Of a stretch of DNA of 64,000 nucleotides, positions 9,014 through 17,950 are shown piece by piece. Location of the stretch: assembly GCF_000714815.1 (NCBI RefSeq), contig NZ_JMIH01000024.1:372001-436000 (forward strand), read 5' to 3'. Source of the stretch: Anditalea andensis (GTDB taxonomy: Bacteria > Bacteroidota > Bacteroidia > Cytophagales > Cyclobacteriaceae). The notes under the pieces are model-generated. The model searched no databases and had not been told where the DNA came from. It worked only from the letters and a program-made list of their open reading frames with translations. Both the position numbers and the translations under genes were made by a program. Numbering within the stretch: the first letter of the stretch is position 1; every line of letters starts with the position of its first letter.

Positions 9014-9406
9014 TTATATTTCTTCCTCTTCTTCTCCGTCTTCATCCGTGTTGTTTTTTATTTCATGGATGAATATAGCTTCTGCAGCTTCTTCGTGCGT
9101 ATCTACTACATTTAATACTTTATCCAGCATGGATATTTTGATAAGTTTTGTCACATGTTCTTGAGGCGATGAAATCACAAAAATTCCTCCGTCTTCATTA
9201 AAGGTACGGTTTCCTACCAGAAGAGCACTTAACCCACTTGAATCTGCATACTTAACTTCGCTCATGTCCAATATAAGGTTTCTATAGCCTTCTGCGTGAA
9301 CGGTCAAAAGTTCTGATTTAAGAACAGGACTCAGCGATGAGTCAAGCTTTTCTTCATGAGGGGTAAATATTACGTATTGCTCTTTTTTATCAACTGAATA
9401 TTTCAT
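9014..9406 (-). CDS. STAS domain protein (anti-anti-sigma factor-like)
   Basis: A 130-residue protein made almost entirely of one STAS domain. The phosphorylatable serine region reads YADSSGLSALLVGNR, matching the SpoIIAA/RsbV motif DSSGL. The last 20 residues are strongly acidic (a DEDGEEEEEI-type tail) and probably disordered. Anti-sigma antagonists switch partner anti-sigma kinases by phosphorylation, but no partner kinase is encoded here. It starts the leftward group that continues with rnz 5 bp downstream. A role in regulating its neighbours is not shown by the sequence. Confidence 0.85.
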   Translation of the reverse strand: MKYSVDKKEQYVIFTPHEEKLDSSLSPVLKSELLTVHAEGYRNLILDMSEVKYADSSGLSALLVGNRTFNEDGGIFVISSPQEHVTKLIKISMLDKVLNVVDTHEEAAEAIFIHEIKNNTDEDGEEEEEI

Positions 9407-9487
9407 ATAAATTGGTTTGTAAGTATAGCGTGCATTATCCTGAGATGTACACGTCCTGATAAATAATGATTTTTAAACTCTTTTTGT

Positions 9488-10423
9488 TTATAATGTTTGA
9501 AGGATAGCCTTTTCGATGTCCTCTGAAAGATTCACAGTTACAATTTCCTGAAATGTATCTCCGGTAATTTTTTCATATAACTCAATATATCTTTTGGATA
9601 TATCGTCTATGATGCTGTCAGTCATTTCTGGGATTTGCTCACCTTCTCTGCCTTGGAAGTCATGGGCAATAAGCCATTGTCTTACAAATTCTTTAGAGAG
9701 CTGTTTTTGTGGGATTCCTGCCTGTTGGTTACGGTCGTAATCTTTTTCATAAAAATAACGTGATGAATCAGGGGTGTGTATCTCGTCGATGAGGTGTATT
9801 TCTCCATGATACATTCCAAATTCGTATTTAGTGTCTACTAAGATTAGGCCTTTGTCTAAAGCCAGTTGTGTGCCTTTTTCAAAGAGTGCACGGGTGTGTT
9901 TTTCCAGATTTAAATAAATTTCTTCACTTACTATCCTGCTGTTGATTATTTCTTCCCTTGATATATCTTCATCATGGCCCTGGTCAGCTTTAGTGGTGGG
10001 GGTGATGATCGGTTCAGGAAGTTTATCATTTTCTTTAAGTCCATTAGGGAGTAATACCCCACATATTTCCCGTTTTCCTTGATTATATTCTCTCCAGGCA
10101 TGCCCTGCTAGATAACCCCTAATGACCATTTCGACCTTAAAAGGCTCACACCTTTTTCCTATGGTGACATTGGGATGAGGAGTGTCTATAACCCAGTTGG
10201 GAACAATTTCTTTGGTGGCAGCTAAAAACTTGGCTGCAATCTGGTTGAGCACCTGCCCTTTATACGGGATTGGTTTTGGAAGGACCACATCAAAAGCAGA
10301 TATCCTGTCTGTGGCCACCATGGCTATCTTGTCCTCAAAAATATAAACATCCCTTACTTTTCCTTTATAAAACCCTATTTGCCCTGGAAAAGTAAATTCC
10401 GTTTCTTTTATCGAAGTTATCAT
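9488..10423 (-). CDS. purC: Phosphoribosylaminoimidazole-succinocarboxamide synthase
   Basis: SAICAR synthetase joins CAIR and aspartate with ATP in de novo purine synthesis. The 311-residue length is the long form also seen in yeast Ade1 rather than the roughly 240-residue E. coli form. Seen motifs are [10 protein letters not shown] (ATP loop), [36 protein letters not shown] and [14 protein letters not shown]. The gene stands alone on the minus strand, 81 bp from the STAS gene, with about 140 bp upstream that could hold its promoter. No other pur gene is in the window. Confidence 0.96.
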   Translation of the reverse strand: MITSIKETEFTFPGQIGFYKGKVRDVYIFEDKIAMVATDRISAFDVVLPKPIPYKGQVLNQIAAKFLAATKEIVPNWVIDTPHPNVTIGKRCEPFKVEMVIRGYLAGHAWREYNQGKREICGVLLPNGLKENDKLPEPIITPTTKADQGHDEDISREEIINSRIVSEEIYLNLEKHTRALFEKGTQLALDKGLILVDTKYEFGMYHGEIHLIDEIHTPDSSRYFYEKDYDRNQQAGIPQKQLSKEFVRQWLIAHDFQGREGEQIPEMTDSIIDDISKRYIELYEKITGDTFQEIVTVNLSEDIEKAILQTL

Positions 10424-10563
10424 CTAAAATATATATTTGGATTAATTTATAATTTGACTGGCCTGACAAATCCCGTTCCTAAATAAGGTAAAAATATCAA
10501 CCAAAACAAAATTATAAAAAGCTTAGCGAAACTGGATACAATATGTTTTTATTTTGATAATAT

Positions 10564-11850
10564 TTATTCTTTCGTAAAATTTTCTTCACCGGATAGTGTT
10601 CCATTATGGTCATAGAATTTCCAAGTTCCTGTTTTTTTATTGGCACCGAACTGGCCTTCTACAGCCAGTTTTCCGTTGGGGTGGAATGATTGGTGTTTAC
10701 CTTCTTTCCAGTCTGCTGTATATAGAGTGATGCTTTTTATTTTCCCGTCATCATAGAATTCTTTTTCCTCCCCTGTCTGCCTGCCGTTGACAAATCTTCT
10801 TTCTATAATGACTGTACCGTTCAGGTTTAGCCTTTGGGAAAGACCTTCCCGCTTTCCGTTGATAAAGGTAACTTCTTCAATGACCATCCCATTTTCGTGA
10901 TAGGTAGTCTGGGTGCCATGAGGCACGCCTGACCTATAAGCTATTTCGGACATTAATTTTCCCGATGGGTAGAAAGTAGTTTTCAATGTAGGTCTGCCAT
11001 TTTTATCATGGGAAATGGTTTCCATTTTTTCTCCTGAAGGATATAATGTAATGGCATCTCCTTTAATTATTCCTTTGTTAAAAACTGATTTTCTGGCAAC
11101 TCTTCCATCTTCATGATATTCTATGAAAGTACCATTAGGAAGTCCCCGGCGATATTTCCCTTCTTTTTCTATACTACCAGAAGGAAAATAAGTAATAAAG
11201 TTGCCGTCTTTAACACCGGATTTATATTGAATGGATGAAGAAATAGATCCAGTGGGGTAATAATTCACCATATTCCCCTCAAGTTCTCCATTTTTGTAAT
11301 GGGCAACTTCTTCTATTACACCATTATCAAAATAGGATGTCAAGGTTCCCTGTAGGATTCCGTTTTCATAGATGGTCTCCTGCTCTATTTGTCCATCTTC
11401 ATAATAGGAAGTGCTTTTTCCGTTTGGCAGGTTATTACTGAAAAATGTTGATGTGCGCAATTCCCCCGATTCGTAAAAGGAATCTACCTTTCCCTCTATG
11501 ATGTCATTGGTATAAAATGCTATTTGAGAAACCCTACCATTGGGATGGTAAGAGATGCTTTCACCTTCCTTTTTATTTTCTCTATAAGTAGTTACCCTTA
11601 AAGTATCTTTAGTATAAGGATAATAATCTACAAAAATTCCTTCTTTATTACCCTTTGTGAAAATTCCTTTTTGCGCCAGGCTTCCATCATCATAATATAG
11701 CGTATAATTTCCTTCAGGAAGATTATTTACAGTTACATATACTTCTTTTATCTGCGTTTTACCGGGGTCATAATAAGTTTTCACCGATTGCTGACCATAT
11801 GAGGATAAAGCTATCAGGGATAAAGTGAAAATAAGAAATTGTACACGCAT
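10564..11850 (-). CDS. Secreted MORN-like (YwqK-type) repeat protein
   Basis: A 428-residue exported protein with a signal peptide (RVQFLIFTLSLIALSSYGQQ) followed by about 16 tandem repeats of some 23 residues built on G-x-x-x-x-Y-x-x-G-x-I/L patterns, such as YYEDGQIEQETIYENGIL. These belong to the MORN-variant/YwqK family; the fold is a beta-solenoid of hairpins. The often-used name 'YwqK antitoxin' comes from one Bacillus locus and should not be taken as a function here. The ATG at 11850 is chosen because it begins the signal peptide; an upstream in-frame ATG at 11886 would put a second hydrophobic stretch before it and lie inside the terminator hairpin. The role is unknown; repeat proteins of this type are common and numerous in Bacteroidota. 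Confidence 0.85.
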   Translation of the reverse strand: MRVQFLIFTLSLIALSSYGQQSVKTYYDPGKTQIKEVYVTVNNLPEGNYTLYYDDGSLAQKGIFTKGNKEGIFVDYYPYTKDTLRVTTYRENKKEGESISYHPNGRVSQIAFYTNDIIEGKVDSFYESGELRTSTFFSNNLPNGKSTSYYEDGQIEQETIYENGILQGTLTSYFDNGVIEEVAHYKNGELEGNMVNYYPTGSISSSIQYKSGVKDGNFITYFPSGSIEKEGKYRRGLPNGTFIEYHEDGRVARKSVFNKGIIKGDAITLYPSGEKMETISHDKNGRPTLKTTFYPSGKLMSEIAYRSGVPHGTQTTYHENGMVIEEVTFINGKREGLSQRLNLNGTVIIERRFVNGRQTGEEKEFYDDGKIKSITLYTADWKEGKHQSFHPNGKLAVEGQFGANKKTGTWKFYDHNGTLSGEENFTKE

Positions 11851-11881
11851 AATTATAATAAGTTTGATGCAATAAGAAAAT

Positions 11882-11907
11882 AGCAATCCGGAAAGTTCCG
11901 GATTGCT
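11882..11907 (-). terminator. Intrinsic terminator downstream of thiolase
   Basis: A perfect 11-bp inverted repeat (AGCAATCCGGA / TCCGGATTGCT) with a 4-nt loop lies 5 bp past the thiolase stop. On the minus strand it is followed by ATTTTCTTATT, a T-rich run. This is the form of a Rho-independent terminator and would separate the thiolase transcript from the repeat-protein gene. Confidence 0.85.
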
Positions 11908-11912
11908 GCTTA

Positions 11913-13091
11913 TTACATTTTTTCTATCACTATGGCTGAAGCGCCACCGCCTCCGTTACAGATACCGGCTACACCGATTTTTCCGTTTTGCTGATGAAGC
12001 ACCGAATTTAACGTAGTGATGATTCTGGCACCTGAAGCTCCGAGCGGATGGCCTAAGGCCACTGCACCTCCATATACGTTTAATTTTTCTGAAGACAGAT
12101 TTAGTTCTTTTTGATTGGCCAAAGCTACAGCAGCAAAAGCTTCATTTATTTCATAAAAATCTATATTGTCAGCTGTTAGTCCAGCGTGCTTGATTGCTTT
12201 TGGTATAGCTAATGCAGGGGCTGTAGTGAACCAGATGGGATCTTGGGCTGCGTCTGCAAATCCGAGTATTTTAGCTATAGGTTTTAATCCCAGCTCTTCA
12301 GCTTTTTCTTTACTGACCAATATCAGAGCAGAAGCACCATCATTCATGGTAGAGGCGTTGGCCGCAGTCACACTGCCTTCCTTATCAAAAACAGGCCTTA
12401 ATGAGGGGATCTTATCAAACATGACATTCTTATACTCCTCATCTTCATCCACGATGATAGAATCTCCTTTTTTTCCTTTGATTTCTACAGGGATTACTTC
12501 GTCTTTGAAAGCCCCGTTCTTCCAAGCCTCAGCGCTCCTGTTATATGACTGTATAGCAAATTCATCCTGTGCTTCACGTGAGATATTCATTTTGCGTGCT
12601 GTATGGTCTGCACAGTTTCCCATCGCAAAATTATTGTATACCTCATGAAGACCGTCATGGGCAAGGCCATCTATAAGAGAGGCATTTCCATATTTATATC
12701 CAAACCTGGCTTTTGGGACATAATATGGGACATTGGACATGCTTTCCATTCCCCCCGCTACGACTACATCGTTCTGACCGATCATGATGCTCTGTGCGGC
12801 AAACATGACCGCTTTCATGCCTGAAGCACAGACTTTATTTACCGTGGTACATGGGACATTGTAACCTATACCTGCTCCTATAGACGCCTGTCTAGCAGGT
12901 GCCTGGCCAAGGTTAGCGGATAATACATTGCCCATGATGACTTCCTGGACATGTTTGGCATCCACCTGAGCTTTGGCTAAAGCTCCTTTTATAGCAATAC
13001 TGCCTAATTCAACAGCAGTAAGGGAGCTGAGTTTACCACCGAAACTTCCGATGGGTGTTCTTGCTGCGGCTATTATATATACTTCCTTCAT
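11913..13091 (-). CDS. Acetyl-CoA C-acetyltransferase / thiolase
   Basis: A 392-residue thiolase that condenses or cleaves acyl-CoA at the beta-keto position, in fatty-acid degradation or acetoacetyl-CoA formation. All catalytic blocks are present: NKVCASGMKAV with the nucleophilic cysteine near residue 88, YEINEAFAAV, GGAVALGHPLGASGAR with the catalytic histidine, and GICNGGGGASA with the second catalytic cysteine near the C-terminus. The length fits biosynthetic-type acetyl-CoA acetyltransferase (AtoB/PhaA). Substrate chain length cannot be told. A strong hairpin terminator follows. No other beta-oxidation gene is adjacent. Confidence 0.94.
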   Translation of the reverse strand: MKEVYIIAAARTPIGSFGGKLSSLTAVELGSIAIKGALAKAQVDAKHVQEVIMGNVLSANLGQAPARQASIGAGIGYNVPCTTVNKVCASGMKAVMFAAQSIMIGQNDVVVAGGMESMSNVPYYVPKARFGYKYGNASLIDGLAHDGLHEVYNNFAMGNCADHTARKMNISREAQDEFAIQSYNRSAEAWKNGAFKDEVIPVEIKGKKGDSIIVDEDEEYKNVMFDKIPSLRPVFDKEGSVTAANASTMNDGASALILVSKEKAEELGLKPIAKILGFADAAQDPIWFTTAPALAIPKAIKHAGLTADNIDFYEINEAFAAVALANQKELNLSSEKLNVYGGAVALGHPLGASGARIITTLNSVLHQQNGKIGVAGICNGGGGASAIVIEKM

Positions 13092-13128
13092 TTGGGTTTA
13101 TGTTTAATAAGTGTTAAAAATGTATGGT

Positions 13129-13737
13129 TTACCAATCTGGTGCCCCTCTTTCAGGTTTTTTGGTCGGAATTCTACGGTTTTGTTGGATATGCCTGAGTTC
13201 AGCATTATTCATAGCATCTAGGATCTGGGCTGCCTGTTCAGGTGTGATGTTCATTTCCTGTAGCCGCTCTTTCATCTGCTGCATGGACTTTTCTCTCTCA
13301 CTTAAGTCACTTTTTTGGTCCGAAAGTTCCTCTGATGGTTGTTCTTGTTGGGATTTTTCTCCTCTCTGCTCGTCAGTTTTATCAGGATCCACATCGGATT
13401 CATCCTGCGTTTGTTCTTCTCCTTCCCCTTTTTTCTGATCCTGGGATTCCTGCTGTTGATCTTTGTCCTGAGACTGCTGATCTTGATTTTGCTGTTTTTC
13501 TTCTTCTTCTTCTTCTTTTTGGAGTTTGTCCAATAAGGCTCTTAATTTTTGGTCATTGGGATATTTGGAAAGGCCCTCCGCTAATGTTTGTCCGGTAGCA
13601 GCCTTATCATTATTAACATACTGTTTTGCAGCATTGTTAAAATAATTTTCGGCATTTTGGGCCATTAGGGTATGCGTACTTCCTAAAATTAGAAAGTAAA
13701 AGCTGAAGAAGAGTATTTTAATTGCTGGATATTTCAT
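13129..13737 (-). CDS. BatC-like TPR/coiled-coil protein
   Basis: A 202-residue exported protein: signal peptide ending near LMAQ, one TPR-like segment (NYFNNAAKQYVNNDKAATG), then a very Glu/Gln/Lys/Asp-rich low-complexity stretch over about residues 70-140, and a C-terminal conserved block with TPEQAAQILDAMNNAE and a final basic stretch ending in DW. That tail resembles the end of BatC proteins of Bat (Bacteroides aerotolerance) operons. The start overlaps the preceding TPR gene by 20 bp. It is third in the leftward order VWA protein, TPR protein, this gene. Biochemical function in the family is not settled. Confidence 0.75.
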   Translation of the reverse strand: MKYPAIKILFFSFYFLILGSTHTLMAQNAENYFNNAAKQYVNNDKAATGQTLAEGLSKYPNDQKLRALLDKLQKEEEEEEKQQNQDQQSQDKDQQQESQDQKKGEGEEQTQDESDVDPDKTDEQRGEKSQQEQPSEELSDQKSDLSEREKSMQQMKERLQEMNITPEQAAQILDAMNNAELRHIQQNRRIPTKKPERGAPDW

Positions 13738-14380
13738 TCACGTCAGTTAAGTTATTGATAAACTCCTGGTAATAGGAAACAGTTTCATCTATCTCCAAAG
13801 CCCTGTTCATGATATTAAGTGCTTCACTAAAATTAAACCGGTCCACCATTTGATCGGCCTGTGCCTTCATACGTTTGGCATAATTGGAAGGTTGTAACTG
13901 GTCATCATCCTGTTCCTGCTGATCCTGTTCTTGTTGATCTTTGTTTTTTTCCAGCCATCGTGCCAGCATTTCATAATTATACCGTGCGGCTTCATTGTCA
14001 GGGTTTTTGATGAGTGCAGCTCTAAAGGATTGTAGGGCTGCATCATACTTTTCCTCCCTTGCTGATATGGTTCCACTTTGATTAGCTGCATAAGAACTTA
14101 TATTGGTTCCAGCTGAACTGACCAATTCCCCAAAAGTTCGCTGGGCTTCATCCTCCTGACCATTGAGCTGGTAACTTAAACCTAAATTAAAGTTAACTTC
14201 AGCAGTATTCAGGTCATAATCGCTGATCAACAACAGGTGCCCTCTTATAGAATTTTCAAAATCAGAGGATTTATAGGCTTTTTCTGCACTTTCTATAGCG
14301 CTGTTTTTATTGGCTATCCTTTGCCAGGAGGCTGGTATGAACATTATCAGTAAAAATACTATGCTATAAACTTGAGTCAT
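13718..14380 (-). CDS. TPR-repeat protein of Bat operon
   Basis: A 220-residue exported protein with an N-terminal hydrophobic signal (IVFLLIMFIPASWQ) and two or three tetratricopeptide repeats, such as AEVNFNLGLSYQLNGQEDEAQRTF and KYDAALQSFRAALIKNPDNEAARYNYEML. It lies 32 bp downstream of the VWA gene and overlaps the BatC-like gene, so the three form one unit. TPR proteins in Bat operons are thought to act with membrane-anchored VWA proteins as periplasmic scaffolds, but their targets are unknown. A Gln/Asp-rich linker follows the repeats. Confidence 0.78.
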   Translation of the reverse strand: MTQVYSIVFLLIMFIPASWQRIANKNSAIESAEKAYKSSDFENSIRGHLLLISDYDLNTAEVNFNLGLSYQLNGQEDEAQRTFGELVSSAGTNISSYAANQSGTISAREEKYDAALQSFRAALIKNPDNEAARYNYEMLARWLEKNKDQQEQDQQEQDDDQLQPSNYAKRMKAQADQMVDRFNFSEALNIMNRALEIDETVSYYQEFINNLTDVNEISSN

Positions 14381-14412
14381 GTAACCAATTCTTTAATAAA
14401 GGTGATCTTTTT

Positions 14413-15378
14413 TTACATAGAAATAGTACGTACTGGAAGGATCATATCTAGTAGTGCGAGCCCCAGTCCTGCCAGTAGGAAATAGAAATACTTATTGGCA
14501 GAAGCTTCTACCATCCTAGACCCCATTACAGTACCTTCCACTCTTTCTATTGCAGCGATGAGATCAGGTATTTCTACGATCCGGTCACTTAGTTCAAAAT
14601 ATTGTCCATCAGTGCGGGTAGCTACTGTTTTTAAATTTGACGCATCCAATCTTGTAATAGCGGGTGTACCTGTCCTTTTATCCATAATCACAGAGTTGCC
14701 CTGGGGAATGGAAGCCCCTTCTTCTGTACCTACGCCTAGACTGAATATCCGGATGCCGTTAGCACTTAAGTCTGATAATACAGGTGCTAAATTTTCGCCA
14801 AAATCTTCTCCATCACTAATCAGAATAATGGATTTGGATTTAGGTTCTCCGGATTCCTCTTGGAGGAATTTACTCTGCGCCAGTTCCAGGGGGGCAGCTA
14901 TATCTGTACCATAGTTTGGCACTAAATGGGTGCTTAGACCATCTATATGCAACTGAAGCACGTTTTGGTCAAAAGTCAATGGACACTGGATAAAAGCCTC
15001 GGAAGAAAATATGATAATACCCACCCGGTCCGAACTGAAATTTTTCACTAGTCTCTTTAGTTCTAATTTTACTCTTTGGAGTCTAGATGGCTTTATGTCT
15101 TCCGCATTCATGGATTGTGAAAGATCAATGGCTATAAAAATATCTTTCCCTTCCTGTTTTATCTCTTTCATACTGCTGCCTATAGATGGACCGGCAAAAG
15201 CTATAAGGAATAGAATGAAATAAATGGTCCTAAGGGACAACTTTATGAACAGTCGGTTTTTTTGGACTTCCAGTTTTCTGTTGATCCTCCAAAACCTGTA
15301 TAGGTAGATAGCGTATAGCAGCGAAAAGACCGCCGACAATATTATTAATGAGTTAATACTAGGATATGCCCAAATCAT
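14413..15378 (-). CDS. BatB-like von Willebrand factor A domain membrane protein
   Basis: A 321-residue membrane protein. Two N-terminal hydrophobic helices (around residues 8-28 and 50-68) precede a VWA domain with an intact MIDAS: DLSQSMNAEDI (DxSxS), a Thr in YGTDIAAP and the Asp in ISDGEDFGE. A last helix (YFYFLLAGLGLALLDMIL) is near the C-terminus. This is the arrangement of BatA/BatB of Bacteroides aerotolerance operons, with the VWA domain in the periplasm. BatB is preferred because TPR/BatC-like genes follow directly. BatA, BatD, BatE and the MoxR ATPase usually found upstream are not here; the upstream gene is a divergent TonB receptor. Confidence 0.85.
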   Translation of the reverse strand: MIWAYPSINSLIILSAVFSLLYAIYLYRFWRINRKLEVQKNRLFIKLSLRTIYFILFLIAFAGPSIGSSMKEIKQEGKDIFIAIDLSQSMNAEDIKPSRLQRVKLELKRLVKNFSSDRVGIIIFSSEAFIQCPLTFDQNVLQLHIDGLSTHLVPNYGTDIAAPLELAQSKFLQEESGEPKSKSIILISDGEDFGENLAPVLSDLSANGIRIFSLGVGTEEGASIPQGNSVIMDKRTGTPAITRLDASNLKTVATRTDGQYFELSDRIVEIPDLIAAIERVEGTVMGSRMVEASANKYFYFLLAGLGLALLDMILPVRTISM

Positions 15379-15559
15379 GGCCTGAAATTAGCTATTTTTA
15401 GTGAAAACGACATAGGGGCGGATTAATTATTAATAAACAGAAAGTTTTAATTTTTCTTAAAATTTGCGCATGTGCTATTAAACCAATTCTTTTGTACCAA
15501 GTTTTGAAAGGGGGATCAATTTCCACCACCAATTAGTCTTAATTCTCATTGAGTCATAA

Positions 15560-17950
15560 ATGAAGTTTTTCCTGCTTACCATTTCTTTATTCTCATTTCT
15601 ATGTATAAGTGTTTATGCTCAGGAAAATAGTCTTACAGTTAAAGGCATTATCCTAGAGGCCGGGACCAATGTGCCGCTTCCTGGAGCAAATGTTTATTGG
15701 GAAATGGATCCGCAGAAAGGAGACATCAGCAATGTAGATGGCCTCTTTTCAGTTCCTCAAGTGACTTTGCCCGCCACCTTGATAATTACTTATATTGGTT
15801 TTGAAAAAATTTCCCAAACCATTACAGAAACCGATAATCTAGGTTCTTTACGCATTTTACTCAGGCCTGAGGAAAGATCACTGGAAGAGGTGGTGGTAAC
15901 TGAAAGGAGGGCCGACGAAAACGTGAGGGGAATGGAAATGGGTAAATCTATTCTTCCAATATCTACCATAAAAAACATTCCTGCACTATTTGGAGAAGTA
16001 GACCTGCTGAGATCATTACAGCTTCTGCCAGGTATTCAGACAGCAGGAGAAGGTACTACAGGGTTGTTTGTAAGAGGAGGGTCTTCTGATCAGAATTTGA
16101 TTCAAATAGATGGTGCTCCGGTATATAATCCCTCACATTTTTTTGGTTTTTTTTCTGTATTTAATCCCGATGCATTAGAAAATGTGGAGTTATATAGAGG
16201 AAACATTCCCGCTCAATATGGAGGTAGATTATCTTCACTAGTAGATGTATCTCTTAAGGAGGGGAATACCCAAAGTATAAGAGGAGAGGGAGGGATAGGT
16301 ACTATCAGTTCTAGGCTGACGGTGGATGGGCCACTTTTTTCGGATAAGTCCTCATTTGTCATCTCTGGTAGACGGACTTATGCTGATATCTTTTTAGGGC
16401 TGGCCAATGATCCCAATATCCGAAATAATGCTTTACATTTTTATGATTTAAGCGGCAAGTTAATGTTCAGGCCTACAGAAAAGGATAAAATCACCATATC
16501 AAGTTATTACGGTTCGGATTATCTAGGATTATCAGAGCTTTTTGGGTTTGGTTGGAGTAATTGGGTAAATTCTGGAGTTTGGAAGCGAAGTATCAGCGAT
16601 ATATTATTTTTGGATGTAAATCTATATTACAGCCAATATAACTATGAAGTTTCATTTAGTGATGAAGAAAATGGATTTGTTTGGGACAATAAGTTAGCGG
16701 AAACAGGAGGAAAAGTGGACTTGATGTTTCTACCTAATGACAAATGGAAAATCAATGCAGGTTATCATGGACAGTATTATGGGTTTGCACCCATCAGTTT
16801 ATTGCCTGATCCAGGAAGTGCTATATCTACAATAGAAACGAACCCTAGGAATGGGATTCAGAATAATTTTTATATTTCTTCCCTATACGATATCAGTGAG
16901 GGGCTGAGCATAGAAGCAGGTCTGCGGTTAGGACTTTATAATCAAGTAGGCAAAGGCGTAAGTTACATATACGAAAGTGGTGTTCCCCAAAGCAACGAGT
17001 CGATTACTGATACCATCACATATAGTAGTTTTGCCAATATGAAATTCTATAATGGGTTAGAACCAAGAGTAGCATTAAGGTACATGATTAGTCCTAGTCT
17101 GTCTTTTAAAGCAGCTTATAATAGGAATTTCCAATATATACAGGTGGCCACCAATAGTTCTGCCGGACTACCTATTGACAGATGGGTGCCAGCAGGACCC
17201 CATATCAGCCCGATCAGAAGTGACCAATATTCCATAGGCCTTTTTCAAAATTTAAGCAATAATATGTGGGAGGTCAGCATTGAATCCTATTATAAAGATT
17301 TCAATAATATCATAGATCTTAGGCAAGGGGCCAATATCATATTTACTGATAATATTGAAACGGAGATACGCACAGGGCGCGGCTGGGCGTATGGTCTGGA
17401 ATTTTTGTTACGAAAAAATATAGGTAAAACCACTGGATGGCTCGGATATACCTATTCCCGTACTTATAGGCAGATAGAAGGGATTAGTATGGGGCTGCCA
17501 TTCAATCCTCGGTTTGATAGACCTCATGATCTTTCGTTGGTCTTAAACCATCAGATTAATTCAGTATGGTCTACCTCATTCACATTTGTATATACTACAG
17601 GACAGGCAGTGACATTTCCCATAGGGGTGTATGATATAGATACCCAGCGGGTCCCACTATATGGCCCTATGAGGAATGAAGACAGGTTTCCTGATTATCA
17701 CCGAGCAGATGCATCTGTTACCTATAAACGACCAGATGCAGGTAGAAAGTGGAGAGGCAGCTGGAATTTTAGCATATATAATATATATGGCAGAAAAAAT
17801 CCATTTTCATATCAATTTACAGAAATTCTCAACGAAGAAATAAATTTTACCCCAACTCCTGAGCAGCCAATAGTTACTCGTAGGCCTGGGGTGGTAAAAA
17901 CTTACCTGTTTACCTTTCTACCCTCTATCACTTATAATTTTGAGTTCTAA
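15560..17950 (+). CDS. TonB-dependent outer membrane receptor with carboxypeptidase-like N-domain
   Basis: A 796-residue outer-membrane receptor. After the signal peptide (LFSFLCISVYAQ) comes a carboxypeptidase-regulatory-like beta-sandwich (about residues 24-110, with VPLPGANVYWE and the closing LEEVVVTE). The plug domain follows (about 125-235; IPALFGEVDLLRSLQLLPGIQ, GLFVRGGSSDQNLIQIDG, GGRLSSLVDVSLKEG), then a 22-strand barrel region. It imports large or scarce ligands using TonB energy. The next gene, a DUF4249 lipoprotein, begins at the very next base; this receptor/DUF4249 pairing is common in Bacteroidota. The ligand is unknown, and there is no SusD partner, so glycan import is less likely than for SusCD pairs. 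Confidence 0.92.
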   Translation: MKFFLLTISLFSFLCISVYAQENSLTVKGIILEAGTNVPLPGANVYWEMDPQKGDISNVDGLFSVPQVTLPATLIITYIGFEKISQTITETDNLGSLRILLRPEERSLEEVVVTERRADENVRGMEMGKSILPISTIKNIPALFGEVDLLRSLQLLPGIQTAGEGTTGLFVRGGSSDQNLIQIDGAPVYNPSHFFGFFSVFNPDALENVELYRGNIPAQYGGRLSSLVDVSLKEGNTQSIRGEGGIGTISSRLTVDGPLFSDKSSFVISGRRTYADIFLGLANDPNIRNNALHFYDLSGKLMFRPTEKDKITISSYYGSDYLGLSELFGFGWSNWVNSGVWKRSISDILFLDVNLYYSQYNYEVSFSDEENGFVWDNKLAETGGKVDLMFLPNDKWKINAGYHGQYYGFAPISLLPDPGSAISTIETNPRNGIQNNFYISSLYDISEGLSIEAGLRLGLYNQVGKGVSYIYESGVPQSNESITDTITYSSFANMKFYNGLEPRVALRYMISPSLSFKAAYNRNFQYIQVATNSSAGLPIDRWVPAGPHISPIRSDQYSIGLFQNLSNNMWEVSIESYYKDFNNIIDLRQGANIIFTDNIETEIRTGRGWAYGLEFLLRKNIGKTTGWLGYTYSRTYRQIEGISMGLPFNPRFDRPHDLSLVLNHQINSVWSTSFTFVYTTGQAVTFPIGVYDIDTQRVPLYGPMRNEDRFPDYHRADASVTYKRPDAGRKWRGSWNFSIYNIYGRKNPFSYQFTEILNEEINFTPTPEQPIVTRRPGVVKTYLFTFLPSITYNFEF

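Noticed and set aside
10564-11850. Toxin-antitoxin function for the YwqK-type repeat protein
   Set aside because: The protein is secreted and built only of MORN-like repeats; no toxin gene is adjacent.
12166-12648. 160-codon forward open frame opposite the thiolase
   Set aside because: The minus-strand thiolase has all catalytic motifs; the forward frame is a shadow with biased composition.
13499-13525. GAA/TTC trinucleotide run resembling a microsatellite
   Set aside because: It encodes the poly-Glu stretch of the BatC-like protein; low complexity is expected there, and no evidence of phase variation is available.
13335-13598. Overlapping forward open frames opposite the BatC-like gene
   Set aside because: They arise from the complement of the Glu/Gln/Lys-rich low-complexity region (long Phe/Leu runs) and have no independent support.
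15379-15559. TAAAATTTG upstream of the TonB receptor as promoter
   Set aside because: Three rather than two bases separate TA from TTTG and no good -33 is at the right distance.
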